Shown here: one piece after another, positions 13,400 through 14,368 of the stretch
Numbering within the stretch: the stretch's first letter is position 1
How the letters are laid out: each line of letters begins with the position of its first letter
Source: Actinomycetota bacterium
GTDB taxonomy: Bacteria; Actinomycetota; Actinomycetes; JACCUZ01
Direction of reading: 5' to 3'
Assembly: GCA_030841245.1 (NCBI GenBank)
Contig: JAVEDG010000009.1
Span: forward strand, 1-14,368
Length of the DNA: 14,368 nt
Program-made: the position numbers and the translations under genes
Notes under the pieces: generated by a model
The model's input: only the letters and a program-made list of their open reading frames with translations
Database searches by the model: none
What the model was told of the DNA's origin: nothing

Positions 13400-14368
13400 G
13401 TGCGATCTCCCGACCTGGCGTCTCCGCGCGCCCCGTTGGCCGTCTCCGCGGTACTCGTCCTGGTCGCACTCGTGCTGGGTCTGGTGGCCGGTCCGGCCCG
13501 CGCCGGCAACGAGCCGACCGCTCAACAGCTGCGCCAGCAGCGTGCCGAGGCGGCCCGGTTGCACGCCCTGGCCGGCCAGCGCGCCCTGCGCACACAGTCG
13601 GCCCGCCAACGCCTCGGACTGCTCGCCCAGCAGGCCGGCCATGCGCTGGACCGCTACGTCGTCGCGCGCAACCAGGCGCGGCTGGCCCGCGCGGCCGCCG
13701 ACCTGGCCCAGGGGCGCCTCGAGCACGCCCAGCGGGTCGTCGCCTACGAGCAGCGCGAGCTGGGCCGCTACGTGTCGGCGGCCTACGTCAACGGCGGGAC
13801 CATGAGCGACTTCTCGACGGTCACCGCCCTGCTGCAGGCCGACTCGATCACGGAGGTGACCCGGGCCGCGGGGACCATCGCGTTCGCCGGGAACCAGCAG
13901 GGCCACACCGTGGAGCGGGTTCGCACGGCCAAGGTGGTGGCGGACGAGGCGAGGCAGCAGGCGACCGCAGCCAGAGCCGTCGCTGCGAGGGCCGAGGCGC
14001 ACGCCGCCGACGAGAAGAAGGCCGCCGACGCCCTCGTAAAGCAGCAGCAGGCGCTGGTCGCCGAGCTGGCCGCGCGCGCCGCCCGGACCAAGCAGGCCGC
14101 GGCCCAGGCCAAGGCCACCGCGCACCGGATGGCGGTGGCCCGCCGGATCGCGGCCGAGCGTCGCGCCGCCGCGGCCCGCGCGCGTGCGCTCGCGCTGCAG
14201 CGCGGCGCGCTCGTCCAGGTCGCCGGCACGTGCTCGGGCGGCGGGGGCACCACGAGCTACTCCAACGGCCAGATGCCGGCCTCGGCCCTGTGCCCCCTGT
14301 GGGGCGCGCCCGGGCAGGTGCTGCGAGCCGACGCGGCCGCCGCCTTCGACCGCATGAGCAAGGCGTAC
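13400..14368 (+). CDS. Secreted coiled-coil protein entering a VanY-like D,D-carboxypeptidase domain (partial, 323 residues in window)
   Basis: The reading frame is open from GTG 13400 to the window end, so the C-terminus is missing. GGAG at 13387-13390 is 9 nt upstream. Residues 1-35 form a signal peptide: RSPDLASPRA, a hydrophobic core at 12-30, and AxA cleavage near GPARA. Residues about 38-130 and 165-268 are long Ala/Arg/Gln/Glu-rich helices typical of coiled coils in cell-wall hydrolases. A short break (NGGTMSDFSTVTALLQADSI, 131-150) separates them. The last part, SALCPLWGAPGQVLRADAAAAF (295-316), matches the entry of actinobacterial M15B/VanY-type peptidase domains. The zinc-binding residues would lie beyond the edge. 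It probably acts on peptidoglycan outside the membrane. Family is inferred from the domain entry only. Confidence 0.78.
   Translation, partial: MRSPDLASPRAPLAVSAVLVLVALVLGLVAGPARAGNEPTAQQLRQQRAEAARLHALAGQRALRTQSARQRLGLLAQQAGHALDRYVVARNQARLARAAADLAQGRLEHAQRVVAYEQRELGRYVSAAYVNGGTMSDFSTVTALLQADSITEVTRAAGTIAFAGNQQGHTVERVRTAKVVADEARQQATAARAVAARAEAHAADEKKAADALVKQQQALVAELAARAARTKQAAAQAKATAHRMAVARRIAAERRAAAARARALALQRGALVQVAGTCSGGGGTTSYSNGQMPASALCPLWGAPGQVLRADAAAAFDRMSKAY

Noticed and set aside
1..14368. CRISPR, tRNA, rRNA, prophage or IS elements
   Set aside because: No repeat-spacer pattern, cloverleaf sequence, transposase or integrase motif was seen.

Overview
The window is a high-GC, gene-dense stretch with leaderless or weak-SD starts, GTG starts and family memberships (actinobacterial glutamate--cysteine ligase type, Rv2578c-type radical SAM protein, YihY/BrkB, RD-repeat protein, coiled-coil VanY-like protein). 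All of this points to a chromosomal segment of an actinomycete (Actinomycetota). I cannot place the genus. No phage, IS element, CRISPR array, tRNA or rRNA was seen. The one selfish element is an intein.

Layout. 1-4510: a 491-aa glutamate--cysteine-ligase-like amidoligase (+). It converges on a small protein (-) whose core reads like an Sm/Hfq fold. Then comes a large secreted protein (+) with an S55/SpoIVB-type serine-protease signature in permuted order and a C-terminal array of GDWDGDG repeats. 4515-7578: a tight three-gene operon on the minus strand encoding a Fes-like esterase with an N-terminal beta-sandwich, an esterase-D-type hydrolase and an ATP-grasp ligase. The first two overlap by 4 bp and the last two are 8 bp apart. 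7579-8127: a divergent ArsR regulator whose promoter carries a clear palindromic operator, followed by a frameshifted and truncated SRPBCC gene. 8128-10236: an Rv2578c-type radical SAM protein interrupted by a 346-aa LAGLIDADG intein placed exactly before the third cluster cysteine. A LexA/Cheo-type SOS box lies over its promoter. 10343-10730: a VOC/glyoxalase-like gene broken by one extra base. 10761-12189: a YihY membrane protein and an intact VOC protein (-). 12190-12447: an intergenic region with nested palindromes. 12448-13192: a small RD-repeat protein and a small membrane-anchored protein (+). 13400-14368: the start of a secreted coiled-coil protein entering a VanY-like D,D-carboxypeptidase domain, cut by the window edge.

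How the genes may work together. The ATP-grasp gene and its two hydrolases form one translation-coupled unit. With the nearby amidoligase they could make, and hydrolyse or release, a small peptide- or amide-linked compound (inference). The radical SAM gene appears to be under SOS control, and its product is further gated by protein splicing, because the iron-sulfur site cannot form until the intein leaves. The ArsR gene looks autoregulated from a near-leaderless promoter, but its usual SRPBCC partner is broken.
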